A stretch of DNA of 64,000 nucleotides from Ruminococcus sp. UBA7158. Lineage in GTDB: Bacteria > Bacillota > Clostridia > Oscillospirales > Ruminococcaceae. How positions within the stretch are numbered: the first letter of the stretch is position 1; each line of letters opens with the position of its first letter. Location of the stretch: contig DKWG01000008.1 of NCBI GenBank assembly GCA_002491605.1, forward strand, positions 7,325-71,324. The letters run 5' to 3'. The position numbers were made by a program, and so were the translations under genes. Positions 15,668-26,310 of the stretch are shown piece by piece. The notes beneath the pieces are model-generated. The model ran no database searches. It was not told the DNA's origin and saw only the letters and a program-made list of their open reading frames with translations.

Positions 15668-16675
15668 TTGGACAAAGGAATAACACCAAGGGAGTATACC
15701 GAAGAATTAGAGCTTAAAACGCTTTGCGAGTTTGCGTCAATGTCGAAAAATTCATTAGGCAGAGCGGTTGAGGAACCGAGCTGTCCGATGAGAACTGTTT
15801 ATCAGCGTGACCGTGACAGGATTATTCACTGCAATGCCTTTTCACGGCTTAAGCAAAAAACACAGGTGTTTTTAAACCCGACCGGCGACCACTACAGAAC
15901 AAGACTGACCCATACACTTGAAGTCAGCCAGATAGCAAGAACAGTCTCAAGGGCACTCAGGCTAAACGAGGACCTGACGGAAGCCATAGCCTTGGGTCAC
16001 GATTTAGGTCATACGCCCTTCGGGCACGCCGGTGAAGCGGCTTTGGCAAAAATATCGCCCAACGGCTTCAAGCACTACCGCCAGAGTCTGAGAGTAGTAG
16101 ATTACATCGAAAAAGACGGCAAGGGGCTTAATCTCACATACGAGGTACGAGACGGCATTTTGAAGCATACAGATGAAATAGCTTCGACAAGAGAGGGCTA
16201 TGTCGTCAGACTTGCCGACGTTACGGCGTTTATTAACCACGACATAGAGGACGCAATTCGTGCAGGAGTGATAAGAAGCGATGAGCTTCCGCAGTCCGCT
16301 ACCGACGTGTTGGGAAAAACAAAGTCTCAAAGGATAACCACAGCCGTCAGCTCGCTGGTTGAAAACGGAGCTGAAAGCATCTGTTTCTCACCCGAGGTTG
16401 AAGCGGCAATGTCAGAGCTTAAGGACTTCATGTTTGCCAATGTCTATAAAAACCCGGTATGCAAATCGGAAGAATCCAAAGCAAGAGACATGATTGAAAA
16501 GCTTTATTATTACTTTTACAACAATCCGGATAAGCTCCCGTCAGATTATCTTTCCCTTGCCGACAGATTCGACAAGGACACCGCCGTATGCGACTACATC
16601 GCCGGCATGACCGATAAATACTGCACAAATCTGTTTATAGAGCTTTATGTCCCGAAGGGATGGGGCATTTACTGA
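15668..16675 (+). CDS. dgt: dGTPase (HD-domain deoxynucleotide triphosphohydrolase)
   Basis: 335 residues from a TTG with GGCGGTGG upstream. It shows the dGTPase N-terminal block (RTVYQRDRDRIIHCNAFSRLKQKTQVF), then the HD metal site: RTRLTHTLEVSQIAR (His), ALGHDLGHTPFGHAGE (His-Asp), and a later Asp in HDIEDAIRAG. Such enzymes split dNTPs into deoxynucleoside and triphosphate, affecting dNTP pools. It lies 34 nt before dnaG on the same strand, the dgt-dnaG-rpoD order known from many Firmicutes. Confidence 0.93.
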   Translation: MDKGITPREYTEELELKTLCEFASMSKNSLGRAVEEPSCPMRTVYQRDRDRIIHCNAFSRLKQKTQVFLNPTGDHYRTRLTHTLEVSQIARTVSRALRLNEDLTEAIALGHDLGHTPFGHAGEAALAKISPNGFKHYRQSLRVVDYIEKDGKGLNLTYEVRDGILKHTDEIASTREGYVVRLADVTAFINHDIEDAIRAGVIRSDELPQSATDVLGKTKSQRITTAVSSLVENGAESICFSPEVEAAMSELKDFMFANVYKNPVCKSEESKARDMIEKLYYYFYNNPDKLPSDYLSLADRFDKDTAVCDYIAGMTDKYCTNLFIELYVPKGWGIY

Positions 16676-16709
16676 TTTAATGCGCAATAAAGGAAAGTGA
16701 GGTGAGCAA

Positions 16710-18473
16710 GTGCAGCTTTCAAGTGACTTTTTAAGCAGAATTAAGGATTCAAACAGAATAGATGATATTATGCGGCAGTACGTTACGCTGAAAAGGTCGG
16801 GGCACATTTATAAATGCCTGTGTCCGTTTCATTCCGAAAGAACGCCGTCATGTACCGTGTACCCTGACAGCGAGAGCTTTTACTGCTTCGGCTGCGGCGC
16901 AGGCGGAGACGTTATCACCTTCATAATGAAGATTGAAAATCTCGACTACATAGAAGCTGTAAAATATCTCGCCGAAAAATCCGGGATACCTATGCCCGAG
17001 GACGGCTACACCGACCGAAACGCCCAGATAAAAAAGCGAACGCTCGAAATGAACCGTGAAGCGGCAAGATTCTTTTATCAAAATCTCAAAACACCGGACG
17101 GTAAGGAGGGCCTTGAATATCTTATAAACAAGCGCCGCCTGCTCCCGGAAACTATTAAAAGCTTCGGCTTGGGCGTTGCCACCAACCATTGGACGTCGCT
17201 TACAAACCATATGCTGTCCCTCGGATATACCAAGCAGGAGCTTATGGCGGCGTCGCTGATAACAGAGAAAAACGGCAGATGGTTTGACTTTTTTGTCAAC
17301 CGTGTCATCTTCCCTATTTTCGATTTGCGAGGAAACGTCATAGCGTTTTCAGGCAGAACGCTTGAAAAAGAATCAAAGGGAATGAAATATCTCAATTCTA
17401 GGGGAACGCCGGTATACGAAAAAAGCAAGACTCTGTTTGCTCTCAATTTTGCAAAAAACACATCGGTTAAGTCGGGGCGCCTTATACTTTGTGAGGGAAA
17501 CGTCGACGTTATTTCACTTCATCAGGCCGGATTTACCGAAGCGGTCGCAACCTGCGGCACAGCAATAACAAGCGAGCACGCACGGCTGATGTCGCAGTAC
17601 TGCAATGAGGTATACATATGCTACGACGCCGACGAAGCAGGTCAGAAGGCTACAACCTCAGCTATATCCATTCTGACTGCCGCGGGAATTAAAACAAAGG
17701 TAGTCAAGATTGCAGGAGACGGCGTTAAAGACGTCGACGACTATTTAAATAAGCTCGGAGCAGAGCGCTTCAAGCTGCTGTTAAACGGTTCGCAAGGAGC
17801 AGTTGCCTTCGAGCTGAACAAGTGCCAAAACGGCTTGGATATGGACTCCGAGCTCGGAAAGGTTGAATATCTAAAGCGCACTGTCTCAGTGCTTGCAGGG
17901 ATTGAAAGCAAGGTCGAACGTGAAATTTATATATCAAAGCTCGCTCAGGACTACGGCGTGCCGAAGGAAGCTCTTTCTTTAGAGGTGGCAGCATATATAA
18001 AAAAGCAAAGCCGCTCCGATCAGAAAAAAGAGTGGAAAAAAATAGAGTCAGGCTTCAACCGACGTGACAGCATCAACCCCGACGCTCAAAGCCATCCCAA
18101 GGAGGCAAAAGCAGAGGAAGGAATTATTGCATACGTTTTAATTCATCCCGACAGTGCGAAAAGAGTATTTCAAGCTCTGCCGACAGACAGGTTTATAACG
18201 TCTTTTTATAAAAAAGTGTACGAAAAACTGGCAAAATGCTGCGAAAACGGCGAAGAAGTCTCCTTAACTGCTCTCGGCGGTGAATTTTCGCCCGAGGAAA
18301 TGGGCAGAATATCCTATATTCTTGCAAGGTCAAGAGATATAACCATTGACAGCGCAGCCTTAGAGGATTATATTAAGGTTCTTATGAATGCGTCAAACAC
18401 CGCTCAGCCTGCATCGGCGATGAGCGACGATGAGTTTTTGGAATACTACAACAAGCTCAGACAATCAAAATAA
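16710..18473 (+). CDS. dnaG: DNA primase
   Basis: 587 residues from GTG 16710. The N-terminal CHC2 zinc finger (Cys38, His41, Cys59, Cys62 in CPFH and CFGC) is followed by the RNA polymerase domain with LILCEGNVDVISLHQAGF (TOPRIM Glu) and YICYDADEAGQKA (metal-binding acids), then a helical C-terminal helicase-interacting region. It makes RNA primers for lagging-strand replication. It is in the classic group dgt-dnaG-rpoD, 251 nt before rpoD. Confidence 0.97.
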   Translation: MQLSSDFLSRIKDSNRIDDIMRQYVTLKRSGHIYKCLCPFHSERTPSCTVYPDSESFYCFGCGAGGDVITFIMKIENLDYIEAVKYLAEKSGIPMPEDGYTDRNAQIKKRTLEMNREAARFFYQNLKTPDGKEGLEYLINKRRLLPETIKSFGLGVATNHWTSLTNHMLSLGYTKQELMAASLITEKNGRWFDFFVNRVIFPIFDLRGNVIAFSGRTLEKESKGMKYLNSRGTPVYEKSKTLFALNFAKNTSVKSGRLILCEGNVDVISLHQAGFTEAVATCGTAITSEHARLMSQYCNEVYICYDADEAGQKATTSAISILTAAGIKTKVVKIAGDGVKDVDDYLNKLGAERFKLLLNGSQGAVAFELNKCQNGLDMDSELGKVEYLKRTVSVLAGIESKVEREIYISKLAQDYGVPKEALSLEVAAYIKKQSRSDQKKEWKKIESGFNRRDSINPDAQSHPKEAKAEEGIIAYVLIHPDSAKRVFQALPTDRFITSFYKKVYEKLAKCCENGEEVSLTALGGEFSPEEMGRISYILARSRDITIDSAALEDYIKVLMNASNTAQPASAMSDDEFLEYYNKLRQSK

Positions 18474-18554
18474 TATCTGCATAAATCGATATATGACGTC
18501 AAATGTACATAGCGCCGACAATTAATACGGTGCCGCAGTTTTACATTACTTAAA

Positions 18555-18666
18555 AATCGCTGATTAAACGCTTTAAAGGCGCAAAGAATACACAGTCTAA
18601 GGGTCTTAAAGCGAGTTAATCAAGGATTATTTATAGGCTCTGACGGCTGCTTCATTATTGAGCAGC
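18555..18666 (+). repeat. hairpins in the dnaG-rpoD gap
   Basis: TGATTAAACGCTTTAA (18561-18576) pairs with 18606-18622 over about 15 bp with a one- or two-base bulge and a 29-nt loop; GCTGCT-N9-AGCAGC forms a second hairpin at 18646-18666. The left arm begins with the AATCGCTGATT box. No U-run follows, so they look like processing or regulatory structures rather than a terminator. Confidence 0.45.
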
Positions 18667-18724
18667 TTCTGATTTTCAGCTTTGCCGCATATATCGAACT
18701 TAGGCGGAAAGGAATGGTATAAAA

Positions 18725-19834
18725 ATGAACGAAAAGAAGAACACAATTGAAAGTCTTATTGAAATGGGCAAAGCAACCGGCAAGCTCACAACAAGAGCCA
18801 TTACCGACGTTTTGGAGGACACCGATTACGATGTTGAGCAGATTGACCATTTTTATGAGATTTGTGCTGCAAATAATATCGAGATAATTGATGACATCGT
18901 GCCAAACGTCGACGTTTTCACTGAGCTTGAGGACATGGCAGAGCCTCTTGACTCTATAAGCGAGGCGACAGAGGACGACTACGACATTTCAATGGCAGAC
19001 GGCATAGCCATAGACGACCCTGTTAAAATCTATCTCAAGGAGATAGGCAGAGTTCCGCTTTTGTCTCCGTCAGAAGAGATTGAGCTTGCCCAGAGAATGC
19101 AGGCGGGAGACACAAATGCTAAAAAGCGACTTGCCGAAGCAAACCTAAGGCTTGTTGTTTCCATAGCAAAGCGCTACGGCGGAAGAGGAATGAGCTTCTT
19201 GGATTTGATTCAGGAGGGAAATTTAGGACTGATAAAAGCAGTCGAGAAATTCGACTACACAAAGGGCTTTAAATTTTCGACATATGCCACATGGTGGATT
19301 CGTCAATCCATAACAAGAGCTATTGCCGATCAGGCGAGAACGATAAGAATACCTGTTCATATGGTTGAAACCATAACAAAGGTCAAGAAGGTTTCCAGCC
19401 AGCTTCTTCACCAGAACGGCAGGGATCCGTCAGCTGAGGAAATTGCACTTGCTCTTGATATGCCTGTAGACAGAGTTCGTGAGATAATGCGAATCGCTCA
19501 GGACCCCGTTTCTTTAGAAACGCCTATAGGCGAAGAGGAAGACAGCCATTTAGGCGACTTTATTCCCGATGAAAACGCACCCGAGCCGACCGAGGCTGCA
19601 TCCTTGATACTCTTAAAGGAGCAGATTAACCAAGTTTTGGGCACATTGACCGAACGGGAGGAAAAGGTTCTTAGACTCAGATTCGGTCTTGAGGACGGCA
19701 GAAGCCGCACGCTTGAAGAAGTCGGACAGATGTTTAATGTGACAAGGGAACGCATACGTCAGATAGAAGCCAAGGCTTTAAGAAAGCTTCGCCATCCTAA
19801 TCGTTCTAATAAGGTTAAGGATTTTATTGATTGA
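18725..19834 (+). CDS. rpoD: RNA polymerase primary sigma factor
   Basis: 369 residues, the short SigA form of Firmicutes. A region 1.1-like N-terminus ([21 protein letters not shown]) is followed by region 1.2 ([21 protein letters not shown]), region 2 ([52 protein letters not shown] for the -10 element), region 3 and region 4.2 ([20 protein letters not shown] for the -35 element). It directs housekeeping transcription, matching the many TTGACA/TATAAT promoters here. ATG has AAAGGA 11 nt upstream. Confidence 0.98.
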   Translation: MNEKKNTIESLIEMGKATGKLTTRAITDVLEDTDYDVEQIDHFYEICAANNIEIIDDIVPNVDVFTELEDMAEPLDSISEATEDDYDISMADGIAIDDPVKIYLKEIGRVPLLSPSEEIELAQRMQAGDTNAKKRLAEANLRLVVSIAKRYGGRGMSFLDLIQEGNLGLIKAVEKFDYTKGFKFSTYATWWIRQSITRAIADQARTIRIPVHMVETITKVKKVSSQLLHQNGRDPSAEEIALALDMPVDRVREIMRIAQDPVSLETPIGEEEDSHLGDFIPDENAPEPTEAASLILLKEQINQVLGTLTEREEKVLRLRFGLEDGRSRTLEEVGQMFNVTRERIRQIEAKALRKLRHPNRSNKVKDFID

Positions 19835-19891
19835 TAGAGTTAACGTGTAGCAGCAGTTCCGTACACTCTGTATATCGCAAATATAGCAGTT

Positions 19892-19933
19892 AATTAATAT
19901 CATTATCATGATACAATGATAATGATATTAATT
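19892..19933. terminator. 18-bp perfect AT-rich palindrome after rpoD
   Basis: Arms 19892-19909 and 19916-19933 are exact complements around the 6-nt loop GATACA. Located 58 nt after the rpoD stop and 42 nt before the toxin operator. The U-tract after it is weak (CTGTTTGG), so it may terminate poorly; its symmetry also suits a protein-binding or mobile-element end. Confidence 0.5.
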
Positions 19934-19974
19934 CTGTTTGGTTGATGTATTTCATGTGCCGGAGCGCTTTAATA

Positions 19975-20015
19975 ACTTAAAAGTACTTGACATCACAATA
20001 ACTTTTAAGTATAAT
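19975..20015 (+). promoter_or_regulatory. consensus promoter flanked by 10-bp inverted repeat (TA operator)
   Basis: TTGACA (19987-19992), 17-nt spacer, TATAAT (20010-20015), a perfect sigma-A promoter. ACTTAAAAGT (19975-19984) and ACTTTTAAGT (20001-20010) are exact inverted repeats, one before the -35 and one reaching the -10, the layout expected for repression by the antitoxin. Confidence 0.8.
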
Positions 20016-20035
20016 ATAATAAAGTTGAGGACATA

Positions 20036-20398
20036 ATGACTATGTACACGGTGAAATTCTATAGAGATAAAGACGGTAATGAACCGGTAAGAGAATACTT
20101 GCAGGAATTAGCCGATAAAAGCGACAAAGACAGCCGCATTAATTTGAACAAAATACGAGATTATGTAAAATCGCTGAGTCTATATGGCAAGGCACTCGGT
20201 GAACCGTATATCAAACATTTGGACGATGATATATGGGAGCTAAGACCTCTGAGAAACCGAATACTATTCTTTGGATATGACGGAAATCAATTTATTCTTT
20301 TGTCTCATTTCATAAAGAAAACTCAAAAAGCGCCTAAGAGAGAAATTGAAAAGGCGAAAAGGCTTATGAAGGATTATTTAGATAGATGTAATAATTAA
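20036..20398 (+). CDS. RelE/HigB-type toxin, type II toxin-antitoxin system
   Basis: 120 residues. The pattern YTVKFYRDKDGNEPVREYLQEL, then YGKALGEPYIKHLDDDIWELRPLRNRILFFGYDGNQFILLSHFIKKTQKAPKREI matches the Gp49/HigB branch of the RelE superfamily, usually a ribosome-dependent mRNA endonuclease. The start ATG at 20036 has GAGG 5 nt upstream; an in-frame ATG two codons later is possible. Toxin before antitoxin fits higBA order, but the antitoxin gene starts 275 nt downstream instead of the usual few bases. Base composition is more AT-rich than neighbours, suggesting transfer. Confidence 0.87.
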   Translation: MTMYTVKFYRDKDGNEPVREYLQELADKSDKDSRINLNKIRDYVKSLSLYGKALGEPYIKHLDDDIWELRPLRNRILFFGYDGNQFILLSHFIKKTQKAPKREIEKAKRLMKDYLDRCNN

Positions 20399-20673
20399 TT
20401 CTTGTTTAAAATAATAGCCCGACTGATGCTGCATCCGGCATTAAACCTCAGTACAATCGCTTTAGCTTGAATTTAACAGCAACTGTTTCGGTCACTTTTA
20501 AGCAATAATCAGCGTATGCCTATTTTTTAATACTTAACATTTAGTTATCTATATACCGTCAAATCGAATTGTACTATCAAACACGGTTATTCTCTCAAAT
20601 CATCAAAATAAATCGGCAAATATATAAACCATCATAATCAAATACACATATCGCTGTGAAAGGAATGATTTAT

Positions 20674-20982
20674 ATGAGTAACAATAGTATTGTCTCCCCT
20701 GCCGGAATGGATTGGGAGGACTTCGAAAAGGAAGTATTCACACCGGAGGAGCTGGCCGAAAGCGACTTGAGAGTTGCAATAATCGGCGAGCTTATAAAGG
20801 CTCGACAAGAACAAGGTATCAGTCAAAAAAAGCTTGAGGAGCTTAGCGGAGTAAAGCAGCCTGTTATAGCCAGAATAGAACGGGGAATTTCAAGTCCGCA
20901 AATTGATACCATATTGAAAATGCTTTTCCCTTTGGGAAAAACTCTTGCTATTGTCCCCTTAGATTCCTCTAAAAATCAATGA
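20674..20982 (+). CDS. XRE-family HTH antitoxin (HigA-like)
   Basis: 102 residues from ATG 20674, with AAAGGA 9 nt upstream. The C-terminal half is a Cro/C1 helix-turn-helix (LIKARQEQGISQKKLEELSGVKQPVIARIERG), ending in the strand LGKTLAIVPL often seen in antitoxins partnered with Gp49/HigB toxins. The N-terminal 40 acidic residues (PAGMDWEDFEKEVFTPEEL) likely wrap the toxin. It presumably binds the repeat at 19975-20010. The 275-nt gap after the toxin has no clear ORF; I see no convincing second promoter. Confidence 0.85.
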   Translation: MSNNSIVSPAGMDWEDFEKEVFTPEELAESDLRVAIIGELIKARQEQGISQKKLEELSGVKQPVIARIERGISSPQIDTILKMLFPLGKTLAIVPLDSSKNQ

Positions 20983-20984
20983 TT

Positions 20985-21016
20985 AAAACGCACAAGGCAA
21001 ATCCTTGTGCGTTTTT
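20985..21016 (+). terminator. terminator of the toxin-antitoxin unit
   Basis: AAAACGCACAAGG (20985-20997) pairs perfectly with the segment starting CCTTGTGCG (21003) and runs into TTTTT. Confidence 0.92.
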
Positions 21017-21064
21017 CATTAAGTATTGCTTTGCGTGTATTTTGCCGTCATAGCCATTATGAAA

Positions 21065-21094
21065 ATCGACGCCTCGCTTTTGCGAGACGTCGAT
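21065..21094 (-). terminator. terminator of the CBM9 surface-protein gene
   Basis: ATCGACGCCTCGC (21065-21077) pairs with 21082-21094 around a 4-nt loop, with a TTTTC tract next on the minus strand. Confidence 0.75.
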
Positions 21095-21136
21095 AAATTC
21101 AGCAATTATGCTTTTAAATCAGATTATGGTGATTGA

Positions 21137-22843
21137 TTAAGCCTTTTTCTTCTTGCCCATAACAGCTACTACTGCGATAACAGCGATAACTACTACAGCA
21201 ATTACTATACCAACGATAAGACCTGTATTGGAAGACTTCTCATCCTTAGGTGTTGTGTCGGCAGGCTTGTTTTCTTCAGCCTTGTTTTCGTCCTCAGCAG
21301 GAGTTTCGGGAACAGCTGCTGCAGCTGCTTCGAGCTCTTCAACAGTCTTGGTCAACTCTTCAACCTGTGAAACCAAACCGTTTGCAACTTCGAGAGCCTT
21401 TGTGTAAGCGCCGGCATCCTTAACAGAACGGTTAGCAGCCTTTCTTGCATCGTCCAATGCAGCCTTCTTAGCTTCTAAGTCAGCAGCTTCGTCAGCGATT
21501 GTAGCCTTAGCAGCTTCAACTCTGTCAACGTACTGCTGAAGCTCAGCAACCTTAGCCTCATCCTCAGCATTGAGCTGCTCTTCGAATGCGCTGATAACTT
21601 CTGCATTTACGAGGTTGAGTGAATCGAATGTGATAGTGGTCTTGATTTCGGTAATAGCAGCCATGAAGTTGACTACTTCTTCAACAGTCCAGCCGGTAGC
21701 ATTCTTTATGCCGGTTGCGAGGTCGATACCGTCGCCGTTGCCGGCAGTTCCGCCCCATGAAGGAATGTAGATTTCCCAGTTCTTGGAAACTGTAGCGCCG
21801 GGGATAACAACATCGTCATAGCCTTCAGCTGAGATAACGATATCAGTGTAGGTGTATGCGAAATCGGCATTGTCGCCCTTGTCGCCTTCAACGGCGTCAG
21901 CAGGCATCTTAAGGTAGCCGGCAGCGTCATTAAGGTCGAGTGAGAACTGAGGAAGAACTGTCCAGTCCTTGGTCTTTTCAGCAGTAAATTCTGACTTATC
22001 GAATGATGTCCAGTCGATTTCTACAGTCTCGGTAAGACCGATGTTGTAGGATTCGGTTGTCCATACCTTCCAGTCATCCCAGCTAACGTTGTTCTGAGCA
22101 TGGATGCTTGCGGAAAGCTTAGCATTGCGAACTTCGTCAAAGTTCTTAGCTGTGAGCTCCATTGCCTCAGGCTCAGGATCTACTCTTGAATCAGCGTGAT
22201 CGCCTGCAAGGGTAAGTGTCCACCAGCAGTCATAGTCAGACTGACGGTTAGATCTCTGCCAAGCGTTGTCGCCTTCGGCGTTGTTAGCTATGAAGCAGGT
22301 GTATTCTCTCTTGCCTTCAGATGCGTAGTTAATCTGAACGCACATTTCAATCTGATTGTTTAAAACGTCGGTGATGGGGAATCTGTACTCAATAGCATAA
22401 CCTGTGTCGGTCATCTTAGCTGCGAACTCATCGTGAGCGCCTGAGTCATCATCAACTGTGCCGTCGTAGTGGAAACGGCACTGAGCCTTTGCATTGTCAA
22501 CCATCCAGAAGCCTTCAACTGAGTCCTGCTCATAGACGTTGCCGCTGGTGTTGTCAATAGTAGTGTCGAGAACATCGACATAAACGTAAACGTATGAAGC
22601 GTCATTGATTATGTATGCAGTTCCGATAGGTGCGTCGAGGGTTTCGCCTGAGCCGTTGCTCTCGCCCTTCTGAACGAAATCAAGTGCCAACGCATTTGCA
22701 TATGCGTCGTCCTTTTCACCATCGATAACCGCTGTTCCTTCAACTGATGTGTGAACGAGATCAGCTGTTTTTGCGAATGAAACTACTGTCATGCACATGC
22801 AAATAGCAATTGCGACAGCAATAATGCTAATTAGTTTTTTCAT
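21137..22843 (-). CDS. membrane-anchored surface protein with CBM9-like domain and coiled coil
   Basis: 568 residues from ATG 22843 (GGAGGT 7 nt upstream; a longer upstream frame lacks sense). Order: signal peptide (1-24, cut after SFA); a CBM9/DOMON-like beta-sandwich (about 27-235: AVIDGEKDDAYANALAL, YVYVYVDVLD, FHYDGTVDDD, YAIEYRFPI); a second beta domain (about 245-400, VSKNWEIYIPSWGG); an Ala/Glu-rich coiled coil (about 425-510); a Pro/Glu/Lys linker; a C-terminal helix (NTGLIVGIVIAVVVIAV) and KKKKA tail. No LPXTG motif, so it is held by the membrane helix. CBM9 domains bind sugar reducing ends, so polysaccharide capture at the surface is plausible. Monocistronic. Confidence 0.75.
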   Translation of the reverse strand: MKKLISIIAVAIAICMCMTVVSFAKTADLVHTSVEGTAVIDGEKDDAYANALALDFVQKGESNGSGETLDAPIGTAYIINDASYVYVYVDVLDTTIDNTSGNVYEQDSVEGFWMVDNAKAQCRFHYDGTVDDDSGAHDEFAAKMTDTGYAIEYRFPITDVLNNQIEMCVQINYASEGKREYTCFIANNAEGDNAWQRSNRQSDYDCWWTLTLAGDHADSRVDPEPEAMELTAKNFDEVRNAKLSASIHAQNNVSWDDWKVWTTESYNIGLTETVEIDWTSFDKSEFTAEKTKDWTVLPQFSLDLNDAAGYLKMPADAVEGDKGDNADFAYTYTDIVISAEGYDDVVIPGATVSKNWEIYIPSWGGTAGNGDGIDLATGIKNATGWTVEEVVNFMAAITEIKTTITFDSLNLVNAEVISAFEEQLNAEDEAKVAELQQYVDRVEAAKATIADEAADLEAKKAALDDARKAANRSVKDAGAYTKALEVANGLVSQVEELTKTVEELEAAAAAVPETPAEDENKAEENKPADTTPKDEKSSNTGLIVGIVIAVVVIAVIAVVAVMGKKKKA

Positions 22844-22876
22844 TATTATGACCTCCAATAAATATTTGGTGATATA

Positions 22877-22882
22877 ATTATA
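22877..22882 (-). promoter_or_regulatory. extended -10 promoter of the CBM9 gene
   Basis: On the minus strand TGTTATAAT gives an extended -10 (TATAAT at 22877-22882) with a weak TGGAAA -35 17 nt before it, and the ATG 34 nt after. The rest of the 354-nt gap to groEL shows only the groEL terminator. Confidence 0.5.
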
Positions 22883-23147
22883 ACATTTTCTGCTCCTGCT
22901 TTCCATTAGCACATTAGACAAAAGTCTCATAATAATTTGTACACATTCGCCATCTGAAAAATCGTTTGATTTACGAATAATAGTCAAAGTGAACAATACA
23001 TTGCTACATAATTCTACATTTAAGATGAGTAAACATCAAAATATGAAAGCAACCGATATCAAGTCCCGATTGATTCAAATCTAAAAATGCGGCATGCCAA
23101 TTGTTTGAACAGCTTCACAACCATTTCTTTGTATACATTAAATGAAA

Positions 23148-23180
23148 AACCGAGACGACTTCATTAAAGCCATCTCGGTT
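23148..23180 (-). terminator. groESL terminator
   Basis: Arms 23148-23161 and 23167-23180 form a 14-bp stem with mismatch/wobble, followed on the minus strand by TTTTTCATTT, 18 nt after the groEL stop. Confidence 0.8.
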
Positions 23181-23197
23181 GATCTAATTAATCGGGA

Positions 23198-24841
<1,644 letters not shown>

Positions 24842-24869
24842 TTAAAATTCGAGATTATAGGGACATTAA

Positions 24870-25169
<300 letters not shown>

Positions 25170-25201
25170 TTATATTTTGTGAAAACTCACTAATTTACCT
25201 T

Positions 25202-25228
25202 TTGGCACTCTTACTTCTCGAGTGCTAA
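25202..25228 (-). promoter_or_regulatory. CIRCE element (HrcA operator) of groESL
   Basis: Read on the minus strand: TTAGCACTC, nine bases, GAGTGCCAA. This is the consensus inverted repeat with exact 9-nt spacing and one changed base. A TTGATT/TAAAAT-type promoter lies immediately upstream (about 25226-25255). HrcA itself is not in the window. Between CIRCE and the next promoter (25502) there is about 270 nt in which I see no gene. Confidence 0.95.
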
Positions 25229-25501
25229 CTATATTTTAGCATGAACTTCGAAAAAATCAAGCGATTATTGTCACGGCGAATGATTTTCGTCGAACTGCAC
25301 AATATTATTTGTATGCCGCACGCTTTATCGGTAAATTCGTTCAACTTGCTCAGCATTATTCTGCCGTATGCGAACGGACGCCGAAAAATAAGCTCAGCAT
25401 TATCGCCCTTTGCTGCGTCCGCAGCTGCTATGCGCTTTTCGGCACTGTCAGCACGGAATTTCAGATTTATTAACCTTTTAGAAATAAAGTATGCAAAGCA
25501 C

Positions 25502-25530
25502 TTGCAATATCAAGCGGAGTAGCTTATAAT
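25502..25530 (+). promoter_or_regulatory. sigma-A promoter for the response-regulator operon
   Basis: TTGCAA (25502-25507), 17-nt spacer, TATAAT (25525-25530), about 50 nt before the GTG at 25588. Confidence 0.75.
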
Positions 25531-25587
25531 AATGATGAATAATAATGCTTTGATATGTATAATTGCTTAATGAAAGGGGTTGTCGTC

Positions 25588-26310
25588 GTGGTCAACGGAA
25601 AGGTACTTATTGTCGACAGTGACAGAAACATTTGCGAGCTCTTAAGGATGTGCCTTGAAAAAGAAGGATTTATGGCGCTCGTTGCCAACGACGGCGAGGA
25701 GGGTCTTGCTCAGTTTTCCGCCCTCAAGCCGGACATTATTCTTTCCGAGGTAACACTGCCGTCGGTTGACGGTTGGCAGATTTGCCGTGAAGTAAGAAAA
25801 AAATCCGACACTCCGCTCATATACATCACCTCAAAATCCGAGGTGTTCGACAAGGTTTTAGGACTTGAGCTCGGAGCAGACGACTATATCGTCAAGCCCT
25901 TTGATGTAAAAGAGGTCATAGCGAGAGTTAAAGCTGTTCTGCGCCGAACAAGCATTTCAAAGCCTGCAAGCGACACAAAGGAGCTTCACTACGACGGCTT
26001 AGACATCAATATGACCCGCTACGAGCTTATGGTTAACGGCGAAATCCTTCAAACTCCGCCCAAGGAGCTTGAGCTTTTGTACCACTTAGCGTCTCACCCT
26101 AATATAGTTTTCAACCGTGACCAGCTTTTAGACGAGGTTTGGGGCTATGATTACTACGGAAGCTCGAGAACAATAGACGTACACATAAAAAGACTTCGCA
26201 AAAAAATCGACGGTGTTTCAAAGCAATGGGCACTCAGGACAGTATGGAGTGTCGGATATAAGTTTGAGCTAAGCTCAAAAGACAACAATCAGGAAAGGAT
26301 AAAGCCATGA
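25588..26310 (+). CDS. OmpR/PhoB-type response regulator with Glu at the phospho-acceptor site
   Basis: 240 residues from GTG 25588 (AAAGGGG 8 nt upstream; an earlier in-frame ATG at 25570 would overlap the Shine-Dalgarno). Receiver domain 1-118, linker, winged-helix DNA-binding domain about 140-235 (ELELLYHLASHPNIVFNRDQLLDEVWGYDYYGSSRTIDVHIKRLRKKI). The receiver keeps Thr81 and Lys103 but reads PDIILSEVTLP, so Glu54 stands where Asp is phosphorylated, and the acidic pair is Asp10-Ser11. It may be constitutively active or phosphorylation-independent. No histidine kinase is nearby. Its stop overlaps the next ATG (ATGA). Confidence 0.9.
   Translation: MVNGKVLIVDSDRNICELLRMCLEKEGFMALVANDGEEGLAQFSALKPDIILSEVTLPSVDGWQICREVRKKSDTPLIYITSKSEVFDKVLGLELGADDYIVKPFDVKEVIARVKAVLRRTSISKPASDTKELHYDGLDINMTRYELMVNGEILQTPPKELELLYHLASHPNIVFNRDQLLDEVWGYDYYGSSRTIDVHIKRLRKKIDGVSKQWALRTVWSVGYKFELSSKDNNQERIKP

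Noticed and set aside
22844..22996. N-terminal extension of the CBM9 protein
   Set aside because: The frame continues upstream, but residues are not signal-like and the true signal peptide and GGAGGT lie at ATG 22843.
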